A DNA stretch of 24,085 bases, from the NCBI GenBank assembly GCA_031288985.1, contig JAITQH010000070.1, positions 1-24,085 on the forward strand, written 5' to 3'. Made by a program: the position numbers and the translations under genes. Source of the stretch: Candidatus Methanoplasma sp. (GTDB lineage: Archaea; Thermoplasmatota; Thermoplasmata; Methanomassiliicoccales; Methanomethylophilaceae). Each line of letters begins with the position of its first letter. Positions within the stretch are counted from its first letter, which is position 1. This document shows positions 24,060 through 24,085 of this stretch, one piece after another. The notes under the pieces are model-generated. The model was not told the DNA's origin. It did no database searches and was given only the letters and a program-made list of their open reading frames with translations.

Positions 24060-24085
24060 ATGTCGATGAGAGACGACGATTTCAA
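24060..24085 (+). CDS. Possible start of a truncated gene at the right edge
   Basis: ATG 24060 (or the in-frame ATG 24066) opens a frame reading MSMRDDDF before the window ends. It is placed suitably after the TATA elements but has no ribosome site, and another frame from ATG 24029 is also open. Too little remains to name a product. Confidence 0.25.

Noticed and set aside
1..24085. CRISPR arrays, insertion sequences or long direct repeats.
   Set aside because: No regular repeat-spacer pattern, transposase or terminal inverted repeats were seen when reading the window.

Overview
The window is archaeal. The 13.3-22.1 kb block holds RNA polymerase genes in the archaeal order rpoH-rpoB-rpoA1-rpoA2-rpl30e-nusA. 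RpoB is a single unsplit chain, whereas most methanogen orders split it into B' and B''. Start codons are mixed ATG/GTG/TTG, several genes have a TATA-like box about 25 bp before the start (leaderless transcripts), and there is no bacterial -35/-10 grammar. With the high-GC background and the energy-complex cluster, this best fits the Thermoplasmatota, with Methanomassiliicoccales as the leading guess. The lineage is inference, not proof.

Layout. (1) 1-1249, minus strand, AT-rich: a small HTH regulator overlapping the start of an N6-adenine DNA methyltransferase that runs off the left edge, probably part of a restriction-modification system. (2) 1407-2009: the C-terminal remnant of a DUF4143-type ATPase, cut off next to a plus-strand universal stress protein gene (2016-2405) whose promoter lies inside the remnant. 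(3) 2389-9573, minus strand: a six-gene, tightly overlapped operon for a membrane complex related to complex I and group 4 [NiFe] hydrogenases. It has two antiporter-like subunits, NuoH-like and HyfE-like membrane subunits, a NuoC-NuoD fusion and a ferredoxin-NuoB fusion. All four cysteines that would hold the NiFe centre are replaced, while every iron-sulfur cysteine is kept. This matches the 'energy-converting hydrogenase related' (Ehr) type and is the most interesting system here. (4) 9682-12584, minus strand: a VIT1/CCC1-like membrane protein, and an MFS drug exporter of the 14-helix type overlapped by its likely MarR-family regulator. A perfect 10-bp inverted repeat spans the exporter start.

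(5) 12600-13091: an intergenic stretch with divergent TATA elements, many strong hairpins and a T-run, possibly a non-coding RNA. (6) 13092-13165: tRNA-Lys(UUU). (7) 13290-22116: the RNA polymerase operon, every junction overlapping or within 5 bp. (8) 22138-23199, minus strand: a radical SAM protein of the COG2108 type, convergent with nusA. The two stop codons form the ends of one hairpin. (9) 23252-23896: pyrF, divergent from the radical SAM gene across a 52-bp gap with a single AT-rich TATA patch. (10) 24060-24085: possible start of a further gene.

How the genes work together: the polymerase operon supplies the large RNAP subunits, ribosomal protein L30e and the NusA-like KH protein. The Ehr-like complex probably couples ferredoxin-linked electron transfer to ion movement with an acceptor that cannot be read from the sequence. 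The MFS/MarR pair is a self-contained efflux and control unit. The methyltransferase block looks like an acquired defence element.
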